DNA from: Camarhynchus parvulus
Lineage: Eukaryota > Chordata > Aves > Passeriformes > Thraupidae
Direction of reading: 5' to 3'
NCBI RefSeq assembly: GCF_901933205.1
Contig: NC_044572.1
Coordinates: 63,777,965 to 63,841,964, forward strand
DNA length: 64,000 nt
Both the position numbers and the translations under genes were made by a program. The notes beneath the pieces were generated by a model. It saw nothing but the letters and a program-made list of their open reading frames with translations, had not been told where the DNA came from and searched no databases. Positions 47,101 to 62,100 of this stretch are shown piece after piece. Within the stretch, counting starts at the first letter, position 1; each line of letters begins with the position of its first letter.

Positions 47101-50100
47101 ACTGGTTCCTCTTTCTTTTCCGGCTGTCCCAGACTCGTCGTTCCAAACTGAAATGTTGAAGGAGCCTGACTGCTTGTAGACGGTAGTCCAAAGCTAAAAC
47201 TGTTACTTTTACTTTCTTTTTTGCTGTCTTCTGATTTAGAGTCTGAGGAAGAAACTCCAAATTTGAAGTTCCCTGAACCAGTAGGAAACTTAAATCCTCC
47301 AGTCACAGTGTTGGACGATGCAGATTCGGATGCAATACCGAACTTAAAGCTACTTTGTTCTCCAAATTTAAAATTTCCTGTGCTACTTAACGCTGGAGAA
47401 GATTCAGAGGATGATGACGGGACACCGAATGTAAATGATGGCATTGCAGCATTTGTAGACACAGTAGCAGTACCAAAACCTGCAGAAATAAGCAACAATG
47501 TCAAATTTGCAATATATGATGCTACATGGATGGGATTCTAGTCTTGGGCTTTCCCAGAGCCAAAACTTTTCAACAAAACACCCCCCACACACACAGACAA
47601 GTAAGGAAACTCCACACTTCCTCTGTACACTTCCTCTCTATATCTTTTTGTCATGATGCTCTTCTGTGCAGCAACTGGCTTGGAAAGGCACACAGCTGAG
47701 CTCTTTGAAAGACCATGGTTTTTGTCTAAACTCCAAATGAACAATACACATAAGGGCTTGAAACAAACAACTGTGTCACTGACACAAGCTTTCCTCTAAA
47801 AAATCCAATCTTTATCTGCAAAATGGGTGTGGAAACATACATACACAATCTTATTTAAGCAATATTTCTAAACAACAAATGGACGGTTTTGCCATATTCA
47901 AAGGAAAAATCATTGTACTTAAAAAAAAAAAGGGAAAAAAGTTGCAGAATGCACATCCTTGTTCTTCTCAGTAAGTATTACCTTTGAGCTCTGCTTTGGT
48001 GCCTGGCTTTGCATTTTCACAGGCTATGCATTTTGTGGCTTCTGCTTTGTTTTGGACCAAGCAGGCCTCACATTCCCAACTTCCTTCAGGCATCTTGAAT
48101 TTGTCTAAATCCAGAAAACCTCCAGAAGAAGCAGAAACACTGCTACTGGTCACAGGCACTGAACTCCCTGAAAAAGAAGAAAAATAGTTAATCATCCTGC
48201 TTAAATCATACACAAATCTTTTAAGAAATGCTCACTAAATTGCAAAGTGCACAAATATAACAGTAAAGAAACATCAAGTTACGAGTTGATTTGAGTCAAA
48301 CACAATCTTAAAATGTACAAAATAGAAACACCTGGATTCTTCTTTAAAATCTATATATGAATTCAAGAACAAATTGAACTAGTGACATTTAAACAGCAAC
48401 TGCAGTTCATAAAATATAGCAACAGAGCCGATTTCAGATGTAAATTACAGGAGCTGTATTGAACTAGAACTACTAAAAGAATTCCTACTGACACACCAGT
48501 TACCGGTAGTCAAACTTAGCATCACTCGAGTTAATGATCACTGTCAAGTGATGCAAGGGTGAGAATTTACTACAATGATTCATCAGCAAGTCACAAGGAC
48601 AGGACACATTCAAACTATATAGTAACAAAACTAAAAAAAGAACTGAAAGCTTCCAAACCCACAACTCTGTGTTCACCACACAAGCTAAACTGCCTTCAAC
48701 AGCAGCAGAAACCTACTGCTGCTGAGGTGTGAAATCCAACACTTGCCCTCTGACTTTTCTCTCCTGTAAAGGAAAAGATGACAACTTGATGCAGCACCCC
48801 AAGAGCAAACTTCAGCTCCACAAGTGTCAGGAGTGAAGCAGACATCCCAAAGGCACAAAAGCATCACATAATTGCACTCTTCACCTACAATGAACCACTG
48901 AGGGTGGCATTCAAGAGAGAGACACAAGGTAATTTCTCAAGCTCAAAGCAGTAACATTTCCTAGACAGGAATGGCTCTTCCTTTCCACAGCACATTCAGC
49001 AAATTTACGTCCTCCCATTTTACCTGCTTCACTCATCCCCTTGGCAAACATAATGTAACTGCGCAAATTTGAACATATGGTTCTGTTCTAGCACAGGACA
49101 ACTAGCTAAAGACTATACTGACTTGGAATCTGACTTCACACCTCTGCTCAATTCCACACAAATGCTGACTGCAGACATTTTAAACCATGTTGTGCAAGTA
49201 CTGCTTCTACCTATGTTCTGAAAGAGGAAAACAAAACCCCAACAAATCCAGTAGTTTTTAGCTCCTTGCAAGGAGTTCATATTTTTCCCCAATGAAAATG
49301 AGTCAAATGGTTTTAAGCTAATCAAGGCATCCATTTTAGTCATCTTTTCTCACTAGCTGTAAAGCAAGGTATATTTGCTTCAGTTCAGCTCTGCACTAAC
49401 ACATTTCACAATCGGTTCAACTGATGTGACAGGCTGGAATCTGGGCTGAGACCTCCAAGTGCCTGCAATCACTCATGCAGAGAGCAACTAATCCATCCTG
49501 TCTGGCATACAGCCATGCTGCTCAAAGTATTTTTTATATGCAACATATTTTATTCTTTAAAAAATGCACATAGACTAAGACTGAAACAACAGAGAAGAAC
49601 AAACCTGGTTTCTCAGACTGACAAGCTACACATTTGCTGTCTTCTGCCTTATTTTGTAGAAGGCACACTGAACAGTTCCAAGAGCCTTTTGGCTGTTTAA
49701 ATTTGTCTCCAAACCCTAGAGTGACTGTTGTGCCAGTGCTGCTGGAGGTGGATGTCACTGTCACTGAGTTGTCCGTGACCATTGGCATTGTCAGAGCAGG
49801 CATCACTCCTGTTCCAGGCTTTGGTGTCTCACATGCTATACATTTCGTAGCTTCAGGTTTGTTCTGGACCAGACAGGTATCACAATCCCACGTGTTGGGT
49901 GCCGGTTTAAATTTGTCTTCAAAGCCCTGTGTCCCCACTGTGGGGATTGTTGTCTTGGAGGAGACACACGGACTCACACTGACCGTCTGCTTTGTACTCT
50001 CAGCAGTGGACACTTTAGCAGCTTCACATGTCACACATTTACCATCTGTGGTTTTGTTCTGCAGACACTGGTCATGTGTGTCAGACTGCCAAAATGAAGA

Positions 50101-53100
50101 TGCTTGTTTAGAGGTGTCTTTAGCTGCAGAAAAGCTACTTATTGCAGGCCTGGTATAGACCACTGTGCTCGTCACAGGCTGTGCTGATGAACAGGAGGGT
50201 GATTTCCCAGACATAAAGCCTAGTTTAAAAAAAAGAAAAAGGAGAGCTCTTACTAATGAAGCTGTACCCTGGCTACATGGAAGTTACTTATAATAGCAGA
50301 CAGCACAAATCTAAACTTAGTGCCAATGGTTACAACTAAATCTAAACCTAGTGCCAACTATACCTTCCAACTAACTGCAAGAGGAAGTCCATGGAAATCT
50401 TATCTAAAGGGATGAAATTTCATATGCTGAGCTGGGACACAACAGAACACTTATTTAAAGCTTGATTTAACTCTTCACTTCCAAGAAAGTTTTAAATACA
50501 AATCTCATTTCTATCTGCCACTAGACTGGTAGATACAAGGATAAACTAACACTACTGAAAGCTGATGATCTGTTACCGACTGGAAACAATCCAATCTCAT
50601 TTTAAGACACCATGCCCAATCAAATCAAATATCTAAAGCTATTTTTGCCATAGTAGATGACTCATCTTTACTTAGTAGCTGTACAGCAGTTTGTACTTGG
50701 AGCAGCAATCCACACAGTATTACCCTACAAATACTGAGTAATAATTAAGCAATAAAAATTAAGACAAACACACAATTTTATTTTTTTCTATAAACTTGGT
50801 TCAAAATGCATTGGGCACAGGCTAACTCTTTATTTAAAGGTGCAAACTTTTCAGAAAACAAGAATCACCAATACGGAAACACTAATGAAAATGCTATAGC
50901 AACACATCTTAAATATCAGCACAGTTTAACTGTAAAGCTAAAATAAAGAGTTTCTCTTTTTATTGTTGTATTATTGTTGCTTTGGGATTGTTTTTTCATA
51001 TTAGAATTGGAATCTTTGAACAGCATGGATTTAGAACCTGATTCTGTTAAATTGCTGAAGAAAACTAATGCCCCTTCACCCACAGGTCTTTCCTTAAATG
51101 AAACACACAGTGTATTTTCTCTCACTTAGCTCTTTGCAATATAAAAATAGGCACTGCCTTAAGTTGTACATAGATTTTGTAATAAGAAGTCCTGCTGTAT
51201 CTCAAAGCTTATGGGAAAGGTCAAGTTCAATTAAGTCCTTTTTCCTAAAACAAAAAACATCGTCTACACAGACTTTACTCATCTACACTTTTTACTCAAC
51301 AGTTGAAAACAATCATCATGACTTGAAAACCTTTTTTTTGAAGTGAGACAGCCCACTGCTACTTAAAATTTACATTTGAACCCACAGTAACTGACAACGT
51401 TTTAGGTAGAAAGATGCGCAACTTCTGAAACACCTTTAGGAATGAAATTATCTTCACCATCCTTAATTTCTGGAGACAGTGAAGGTGAAAGAGGAATGTT
51501 TGTAATGCATTTTACAAACATTTCCTTTCCAATTACATACATTTTATTCATTTAAACAAAACACCGATTCTTTGACTAATTCTTTTTATACTTAAATTTG
51601 AATTACAACCTAATATGTAACAGAGAAGCAACACATCCAGTTTGGAGCTGCAGTTTTCCCGAAAGGCCCTTGTAGCAGAAGGGGGCATGAAGCATAACAG
51701 ATGTAGCATTAAAGTCTGTATTTACTGCTGACACTGCCTTAACTGTGACAAGTTGTCTGGGGGTTTTTTGGTTGGTGTTGTGCTGGGCTTTTTAAAAATC
51801 AATGCAGCTATATGCAAGTGTATTCTCTGCAAAATATTTTTTAAAAGAGTTCATTATCTCACCAGGGCTTTTTAGAATGTCTAACACACTTCCTTGCTTT
51901 AAGAACTTAGCAGGTTTGCAGAACCCATCATATTCTTCTTCTTCTTCCTTCTTATTGCTGGTGCTGTTTACAGTGGCACTACCTTTAAAAATAAAACAAA
52001 ACCCACCTTTTACAAAGAAATCCACTTAGAATACATTCACATTTGCTAGAAACAAGAATTTCCATGTTTCATTCTTCTTAAATAAGAATCTTCAAAATTT
52101 AACCTTATTTACAAGAGTTTATAGTTATAATCTGATTAAAAGCAGACCTGTCACTGAAAACACACTTTGCCTGGAATTTGTAACAAGCTTAGAAATGACA
52201 GCTTAACTATTTAACATACAAAAAAGAAAAGAGAATAAGCACTCTATTTGAAATGCTCAAATTTTTGTTACCTGGACTAAGGATGGATGTCACTGGTGTA
52301 TCAGTGGATCTGGAAAGTTCTGACGACTTTACGACAGGAACACTAAATGTAAACTTAATTTGCTATAAAAAAAGAGGAGAGTTTTTTTAGATTTTAAGTT
52401 TAATCAAGTTTCACATACAAATAACAATCTGAAATCCAGTCTTCAAACTTTTGGTGGCTGCTGGGTAAAAAATTACAAATCAGAAATCTATACATTTGTT
52501 TGTCCCCTTACCAGGGCCAATTCTGCTTTACTGTTCCACAGTATTCTACTAAAGCCTTGAGAAAATGTTGGGATTTATTTACTTACAGACAAGGGAGGTA
52601 GCACTTCCACCTCGGTAGATTTCACAATTGGAGATGAAAATACAAATGTAGGACTGCCGACATTACTTGCTGGTTGTACCTGTGTTTTCAAAAGAATTAA
52701 AGTTTGTATCTAAGAGAAAAACGTCCCAGTGAAACAACAGCAGCTACCTGAATACACTATCCAACAGATATTCTGCAGTGAAGTTGAGAAGTCTGATGTT
52801 TGATCTTTCTGATCCACAGCTAAGAGTCATAAGAGAAAGCTTGCCAGTGAGTGTATAAGATAGAAGAAATCATATCAAAATATGTCATCCTCCCCACCCC
52901 CCAATCTGAATAAAACCCTGTTTAATTCAACAGGTTATATACTCAGGTTGGTTAGTTTCATGAGCACCACAGAAAAAGTTAACATTCAGCAAGGAGGACG
53001 TATACTCACCCTGAAAAAGTATTCACAATATACAGCAAAGATTTACCTTGTTCATCACTGCTTTTGAGACAATGCTGGATGATGAGGAGACAGCACTACT

Positions 53101-56100
53101 GGCAGGGAAACTGAAGTTGAATGTCGGCAGCGATGCAGTACTGATGGGCAGGGGTACTTCAGGTAGTTCTTCTTGCTCCATCTCCTAGGTGCACATTTTA
53201 ATTTTTGTTAATTTTTTCTTTAAAGAAGTTGCACAATCTAGTTTTTCACTTTCTTTAGAGATGTTTTAGATTTCAGGCTTCCTTTAAGAAGTTGTAAACT
53301 TTAGTTTTTCACAAAACCTACTGCCCTGTCCCCCCATTAGTTTCTTAACAAAGTTAAATGTAGCAGAGAGATCTATAGGCAAGCAAGTTTTCAAAAGGAA
53401 TCCTAACCCCCCACAAAAGTCTGCCACATCATTTTTACTTATGGCAGGCAAGTTTCTCTGCAATACTACATCCACGACCTGTCCAGTAAGAGGTACTGAA
53501 AGTAAGCTCAAAATTGTTACCTGAGCAGAAGAGAGAGGCGCACAGGTAAGATTTATTTTTGGTTTTGTCCTTTAATTAACAGAGATCTAGAAAGATATAA
53601 CCATTCTGGGATTCTATTATTCCCTTATCTCTTTAATTAAGAGCACAACTCCATGGCAAGTAAGAAAGTATTCCTCTTGCAAAATTAGGTAGGACAGCTG
53701 ACAAAGTCTCTGAAGTCACTTGAACTTGGAAAAACATAATATCTTAAGAAGGATGTGTGTTCCTTTGAGTACCAAAACCCCCAAACTAAACCAAAGCACA
53801 GAAACTCAAAAATGAAACCATGATGAGTGACATACAGGATCATACTCTGGTAAATCTAGTCAGCATCATGTATCAGGATGCAAATTTAAAATTCAGAAAT
53901 CAGTGTACCTTAAAAACTTCTGCTCTTACCCTTGTCTTTCAAACCCTTTGATTACCAAGAGCAGAATGGTTAGAGTTTAAATGGGAATAGCCAATCTCTT
54001 CAGGATTTGGACAGTAGTACCAATGTCTACTCAGAAGTGATTAAGCAGGGATGCACTTTGCTACTACAGACATTTAATGTACCCCACAGATTATATATTT
54101 CAGACATCTGATCTGAAGAGTCTATCACACCTTGATATTGAGACCATTTCTGTTACATTCTCCAGCATTTACTACTTCTTCATTTTTCCATCAGCCAGAA
54201 GACCAAGTTAACCTCTTTAGATTTAAGAGCTAGTAGTAGGCCTCTTATGCAACACTCAGGCAGAAAAATAATCCTTGGGATAATAATGACTATCATTGCA
54301 TTAAATGGAGTTTCCGCATTAAAACAAGGGAAAAAATCCTTCACAATGAGTTTGAGCAAGTGCCAAAAAATTGTGAATGATCATTACCAAACATGCAAAA
54401 CACTGTCTTCTGCTTCAGGCTCTTGGCTCATACCTTTCTACATGACTTACATATAAACAAAACCAAAATAAAAAATCCCTTTTTTTTTAATACTTGGCAC
54501 TTCATTCCTTTCTAAAACCTCTACAAATCTCTACCAAATTTATTCATTCAACAACTAATAAGAAAGCTGATAGCATGAAGAATATCCAAGATAATACAAT
54601 GGAAGATTTTAAAAATATAAAACCAAAGTTGAAGCACTTACACAGATAACTAAACTGGAGCCTGCTCTGTAACCCACAGCCAAACACCCACAAAACTGAA
54701 ATGGCACTATTGTAAATTACTATGAAGCTACTTATCTCAGTAATCACAGTGAGATCAATTAACCTGAGAGACCCTTACCAGTTGTTGTTTTTGTCCAGGT
54801 CTTGATGCACAGTATCGCTCCCTTTCCCTTCTCATCTTGCCACAGGCACTATCCATCCTTCCTCCTGAAGACAGACCGTTGGATGCAGGAGTATCGAGTT
54901 TGGGGTAGCTCAAATTGCTGGCATAAAATAAAAATACATAGGTTGAGAAAGGGGATTAAAAAGAAAGAAAAAAGAAAAAGGAGGAAAAGCCCCCAAATTT
55001 ATCAAGTAATTGTTTCAAGCTATTATAGCCACCATTAATCCTAGAACTGTCGTGTGGGAATTAGAATCGGAAAAAAACATCCCACAAGTTCCTAAATGCT
55101 GGTAAATAGCTGGTGTTCTAAACAGCAAAAGATGAATAAGAGCAGCAGTGAGAATAACATACATAAAAAACAGTCACAACATCCATAAATGAATGATGAC
55201 TAAGCCAGAAGACCTGAAATAGAAGAACTGATTTAGATTGTTATTTATTTTCTAATCTTTGCTTTTAATAGTCCAGACAGTGGATATTTTGACTGCCAGT
55301 TCTCTGATTCTGTGATGAGCATGTATCTCTGAAGGGACATAAAAGAATAACTAAAAATATACGGGCAGGGGGAAGGCGTGTGCGTGCGCACAGGAAATGC
55401 TGCCAACAGCTCTTATGGAATTGAGAGGCTTAAACTTGTGTGGCAAGAAAATATGACCGAAGCTTCATAAGCAGCTCTGGCTTTCCTGAGGCCATCAGCA
55501 GAACCAGCAGAGGTGTTTGGGTGTGCCAACATTCCAAAAGTCTATTTAGACATGAATACAGATCCCTTTTGTAAGGCATACAAAGGCATTTCTCTGTTCA
55601 TGACAAAAGCCTAGATCTAAACCAGAAAGACTCCCTAATCCAAGTGGGAAGGGGAAACAAAAAACAAAACAAAATCCTCAAAACAAACAAATGTGCACCT
55701 CCCCCACCAAACAACAAACCAAACCAAACCAAAGCCACATCCCAAAACAGAAGTGAACTAAGGAATAATAACGATAAAAAGCAGCACGGAGCATGGCATA
55801 ATGATGAAGTATCCCTGCAAAAAATTACCATATCAAGCTTATCCTGCAGCCAATCAGTCAGTCATCACAAAAGTTCATTGGATGACACTGGAAGATACCA
55901 GGTCGAGTGTCTAGAGGACTGAGGAAAGTAATTGGTCTAAATCTCTCAGATAGTTGCAGACATCTGCTCAGCACTGCAACCACTGAGAGGAAACCAGATC
56001 CGTAAGGCCATATGCTCAAACTTTTCCCTAATCCAAAGTGACAATCAATTTGAATTATGACATAAAATCTCATGTCAAAATAAATCTTTATTCAGACGAT

Positions 56101-59100
56101 TATAGTATGCCTATGATAGTCCATATTCCTCTCTTCTGTTAACACTTGTCAGCTTCTAAGGGGCAAAGACAGCGCTGTCTTCAAGGAAGTCAGTCCAATC
56201 TACAATTCTGACACTGGTTTAAAAACTAAACAGCCTTTGTTAGGCTGAACAGAGATGTACACCAAAGTATTGCAGGTTAGTTGCATGAAGAGACTCTGGC
56301 CCTTATTAGTTTGTATTCCTACTCCATAATACGACAATCAATAGAGACTTTATAAAAGAGTTAAAATAAAAGGACCATCTAGTCTTAAGCCAGAAGTAGA
56401 AACACAGCAGTAAAACTTGTGAAACAAATGAAAAGCAGTAACAGTTTCCTTCTACATGGAGAATGGAACTGCACCAAAGAAAACTTGGAACAGTTTGAAT
56501 ACCCACAATTAAAACCTAACACCTGTTAGCACCTCTGCCAAAACCAAACATGGCTCCTCTAAAGTCAAACTATTAGACTGTAAAACAAAGGGTTGGCTTT
56601 AGGGTTTTTTGCAAGCCAAAGAAAGCCCAAGGCAATGTAAGAATTGCTTGGAAGATGAACACAGAGCAAACACATTAGCAGATTCCCTAATACTGTTATT
56701 TGAAAGGTTGGAATCCTCAAAAAAAAGGATATCTTCTGAGTACACAGTGCCTTATTTCACCCAAAAGATTAGTTCCCCAGAAGGGAGAGTCATCAAAATT
56801 ATCTCAAGTCATTCTATGCCGAGCAAGCAGCATAATGCAAGACAACCTCCTCAAGAAGAAATACAATTATTAACTCTCTCTTTTATTTTTTTTTTCCAGA
56901 GACAAGCTGGCATTTGTCTTCAGATGACTCAAAAGGGCTTCTGTTTTTCATGAAAACTCACAGAGCAGACAAGTGCCTTTGTCATGTAAGGAACATTATA
57001 AAGCAATCTTCCTCTAGCTTCTTGTATGAATAAATAACCAAATAAATAAATAAATAAAGAAAACAAACAAAACTCCAAACAAACAAAAACAACACCACAA
57101 AAAACCCTAAAAATTGAATTTACTCCTGAACTGTAAGACATTTCACATTATAAAAAATTTTCCAGAAAGAAATTCCTGGGCTACAAAGCCTTCAGACTCC
57201 AAGTAATTATTTAATTACCTTACAGTAACAGCTGCTCCCCAAATGAACACGAAGTTGCACAAGTAGTTAAACTCATAATACAATTTTTCCACTTTTTCTG
57301 TTCCATTTTACTGAGAACTGTTCCTGCCCCTCCAAAAGAAGGTAAGCGCGCAGACTGTACTGACAAAGCAGGGGGGGCTTTCTTCTTTCATGTGTTTTAA
57401 ATTAATAGATTTGTCATACCTTTCAGATGATTTTACAGGCTTTTCTGCAGGAAAACTCTCCTCCATCATGTCCTGCAAAATAAGTTTTATTTATTTCAAG
57501 ATTTATCTGAATATATTTATAAACAAAATGCAAAGAGAAGTCAATGAAACACACATTTTGTGCTGTTTTGGTTATTTTATTTATTTCACTAAATACACCT
57601 CATCTGCTTAAGCTTGGTTCCTAACTACCCTGACTACCCACCTAATCTCCAGCCCATATATTTAATACCTGGTCATTCTTACATTCAGAATGATACCAAA
57701 ACCATGGATGATTTTTTTTCTGAAAGAGATACCAGTATTGTTTTAAGGAAAGTTTATCAAGGACTCCATCAACACCAAAGTGATCAGAATGGGCAATTTA
57801 AAAAGCAATCTGAATTGGTAATTGCTAGAAATCTCACTTGGAGCCCACAGTTCACCTGAAACATTTTATACACAACATCAGCACATTCCATCAGCTTTCT
57901 GAACAGCAGCATATGTAAAGGAAATCTGTGTTTCTGCATTTTAATACTCTTTCACTGCAAAAACCGTGGCCCAACAGCACACCACCACATTCTGAAAATA
58001 AGCACCAGCCACTTAGTATGCCAAAGATACAATTATATTCATAAAACCTCTCAATATCTCTTTCACAATGCTTCCCTCTGTCTTTTCTTAACGCTTACCT
58101 CAAGAATACTAGTGGTGCTCTGGCAAAAAAAAGCACCTTAGTAGACCTGGTTAGACACATTCCAATTTTGCAAGAAGCAGGCAAATTAGGACACGAAAAT
58201 TTGCTTACTTGATGGTCTGTATCTACCCTTTGGTGAATTTTTCTGGAATTAGTAGCTGATTTCAGAGATGGTTTAAAATACGTGATCCGACTCCCTGTCA
58301 GGGAGATTGGCTTTGGTGTCACAAGTTTCTGGACAGGAGGATGTTGCGAATCCACCTTTGAAAGGGAAGCAGCAATCAATTTATCCTTGCACCCACCTGA
58401 CTTACCACAGCATTGACTGATGATAAAAGTTACAGAACTGCAAACCTCCCACCAGTCTCAGCACCCAGTGAAAACTATGTGGAAGTGTTGAAAATATTTA
58501 GCTTGCAGAAGGAAATCACCAGAAAATGAGTTATAAAATCCAAAAAGCTACAGGAATAGTCAATGTCTGACTGAATCCTGTGTCAAACTTTGGCAGTTAC
58601 TTCACAGAAAAAATAAACTATATTCCTAAAAGCACAATAACTCATGTTACAATATGCTCCCATCCTTTCCACTCCTCTGTCCTCACTGTGATTTTTTCAC
58701 TGACTAAATCCATTAGTTTAATACTGAAACTCTTAAGCAGAGTTAAACCAGGTTCTGGATCTCTCTTTTTCCTACGTTTTCTTCCTTTGAAGTTACATTA
58801 AAAAAAATTGTGAAATATTTTAAAAGAAGTCTCATTAATGCACGTTCCAATGTTTTAGATTTGCATCTGATTCTCTTAAAAGTAATGGTCTGACTTTTCT
58901 TGTCAAAGCTTTTTTACAGATGAAGGCAAATTACTAAACAGAAAGCACTATACATTCTGCAAAATTGGCTTAACTGAATAGAGAAAGAAGTAAGACCCAA
59001 AAAGGCCCCATGATATATCAAATAATCTGTAGCCTTGGTGATAAGAAGAGTGAGACTTAGGATGTACCTACTATTTAAATTTGTATCAACAGATGGCTGT

Positions 59101-62100
59101 GCCCCAACCCAGGTGCAGAACTGCATGACCTTCACATGGGCCCAATTCTTCTAGAGCTTGTCCTGGTCCTTCGGGATGGCATCCCCCAGATGTGTCAACT
59201 GCACCGCTCAGTTTGGTGTCACCTGCAAACCTGCTGAGGGTGCACTCAGTCCCAAGGTGGATGATCTGGCATTTGGATTTGTTAAATTTCACCCCACTGA
59301 TGACTGCCCAATGCTCCACTCGACCCCTCTGCAAGGACTCCTGTCCCTCAAGAGAGTCAGCAGCATCTCCCTGTTTCATACCATCAGCAAACCTGCTAAG
59401 GGGGCATTCAACTTCTGCCTCCAGACCACTGAGAGGTATTTGCACAGCACTGGCCCTAGAACTGATTCTGAGGAGCACCACTGGTGACTGCTCACCAGCC
59501 AGATGTAGCCAAATTCACTGCAACCTTTTGCATCCTGCTGTTCAACAAGCTCATTCCAGAGCTGGAAAACTTGCCCAGAAAGATGCAAGAGGGACAGTAC
59601 CAAAAGCCACACAAAAATCCAGGAAACTACATCTGCCACCTTATCTTCACATGCCAGACAGATGACATTATTGCAAAAGGGTATCAAACTAGTGAAACAG
59701 GTATGCACAACAAGTAAAAAGTAACACAGTTACATGTTCAATACATTAAGAATTATTCTGTCTAGTGTAGATCCTCAAAATAAGAAAAATACCACAAAAA
59801 AACCCCACCTGTAAAACTTCTGCCTGAGCGTCCAAGTGTCCTGTCAACCATTTGTTTGCTTTAGCAAAAAAACACAACACCCGCTTCTGGGTACATACAA
59901 TCCTGTCCTCTCTTTTCATCAAGGGCTACCCTTTCTCCCTGCCAAATTTTATGAATTCTACCATTATGACCTAGACAATTTCTCTATTTTTACCCAGTGA
60001 CAGCTGTATGCAACATTCACTTTCTGACCAATGCCAGGGTCTATGCTGCAAATCTGGTAGATCCTTTTAAATGCCTCATCACAGGTGTGGTTCTGCATTT
60101 TAATGCAGAATCCATATCAATTTTGTTCTCAGTTACTGGGATAATATTTAAGAGGTGGTAAAAAACTTACATGCTCTACTTTTCAACATTCTTGTAATTC
60201 ATCATATGGCCAAAGACAGTACAGAAAATCTCAGATGTTTATAAACTCCTAAGTGACTGCAGAATTAATTATACTTCTAACCAAGCCAACAGCACAGAAA
60301 CTTTTAAAAACATTCTGTTCACTTCCTCATTACAACAGCAGATTAAAAGTTTGCATTGAAGAAAAAAACATTTTTGTTCCTTTGGTTGCTGGAGCTAAAA
60401 GTGACTTTTTATGGTTTCACAATTTAATAAATATCATACTCCAACATTTTTTAAACAAAACCAAGGAAATAATGATTTACCACAGAAACAATTCTGTGCT
60501 ACTTACAAATAGGAATGTAGGAGCATAAATTTACAGAAGTAACAAAATTTAATGACTGTCCAATTTTCTCCTTGCCTTGAGCAGTAATGAAAAATTGAAG
60601 TATTTATTTTTTGCTTAAAATAAACATGGAAATCTGCACAAGATCTGAACAAATCAATCAGTATTTTTGTATTTCTTTTTATTTCTGCAAGAGAAAGCTT
60701 TCCTGGAACAAGAATGTTAACATGCAACTTAACTCCAAGGTGCAGGCCTAGATAAAACCACTTTGTGTGTTCTAGAGACATTGTTCTTGATATATCAGCA
60801 CACCATGACAAAAAGATAGTAAGTGAGTAATTACAGTCCTTCATCCAGTGTGAACTGAAAAGATATTTTTAGCAATTTCCACACAGTCAAGGCAGCTATA
60901 ACTCACACTGAATTCATGTGTGTGCTGTCATTGAGGTTTGTGACATTTCTTTTAAGAGCTGTAAAGCAGAGGAAGTTACCTATGACAGCTTAACATGTCA
61001 CGGGTCTTACCTGGTTTTGTCTGGATTGGAAGCTAGTCATATTCAGCACACTCCTGTCCACAGGCTAACAGGGGAAAAAAAGGGCCAAAATTAGAGGATG
61101 TTTTTTTCCCTACAAGAGGGTTCCATCCAACAAAAACACGGGGGGGTTGTGATCAACTTACAGAAGACAGCGGACTAGAAACAGAAGATGGAATCCTTTT
61201 AGCATCCTGTTGAAAAAACAGGTGCAACAAATTAAAGCAGACATGACATCAAGTAACATCTTCATCCTATACTGGCACATTCGCTGTGTTTTTCAAACAC
61301 ATGGCATAAAACATTAAAAGGAGCACCCCTTACCGCCAAAGGGCTTGACATCTTCTCCAATGTCTGCAAGATGCGCCGTGCTGTGGAACTTGTCACACCA
61401 TAGGACTGCACATTTGCTTGTTTAGCTTTCATTTGTCTTCTTATTGGTGGCTGAAAAATTAGCATTGCCAATGTTACAACGGTGGATTCTGAGTTACACA
61501 CGTGTGGATTTCATGCCCTATGGCTGCACTGGTGATACAACCAATACTCCCATAATGACAGAGAAAAATGCGCTCACTGAGCATTCTAGGCATGAAGAAG
61601 AAAAATATACTCCACTGACTCTACAGAAGTTTAAGTGGAGCCTTGCATATCTTGCACATGGGATAAAGCAACAAAAGAAATCCTTAAACGTAAAAGTTCA
61701 CAGAATGAAGTTATTAGGCTCGTGGGGTCTCTGAAGCAATGATTAGGAAAACAGAAATGAAGTAAAGCCTTGTGCTGTAGAAAGTACTTTCTGTAACAAA
61801 ACAGATCTCAGAGTGTCATGATGGCATAAGCATGGCATCTTAAGCCAGAGTATACAATCATCATCATGAATTTCTAGTGTTACTTCTCTCATTTCCTCCC
61901 TTCCCCAAGAGCGCAGATCTTTTCACTCTGTGTAGAAAGATAAAGATCTGATTTCAACTGTAACAGATCTAAAATAATACACTGAAAAAGTCAATGTTGT
62001 ACCACATGACTAAAAATAATTTAAAAAAACCTCAGTGTGACCATTTTTTAAATAAACTATGTTGCACCTCTTATGTAACACGTCATGCTTCCCACACAGC

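Noticed and set aside
46624..47151. 175-codon plus-strand frame opposite the large NUP153 exon
   Set aside because: It is the antisense shadow of the FG-repeat exon and runs through its repeats; no start context or homology of its own.
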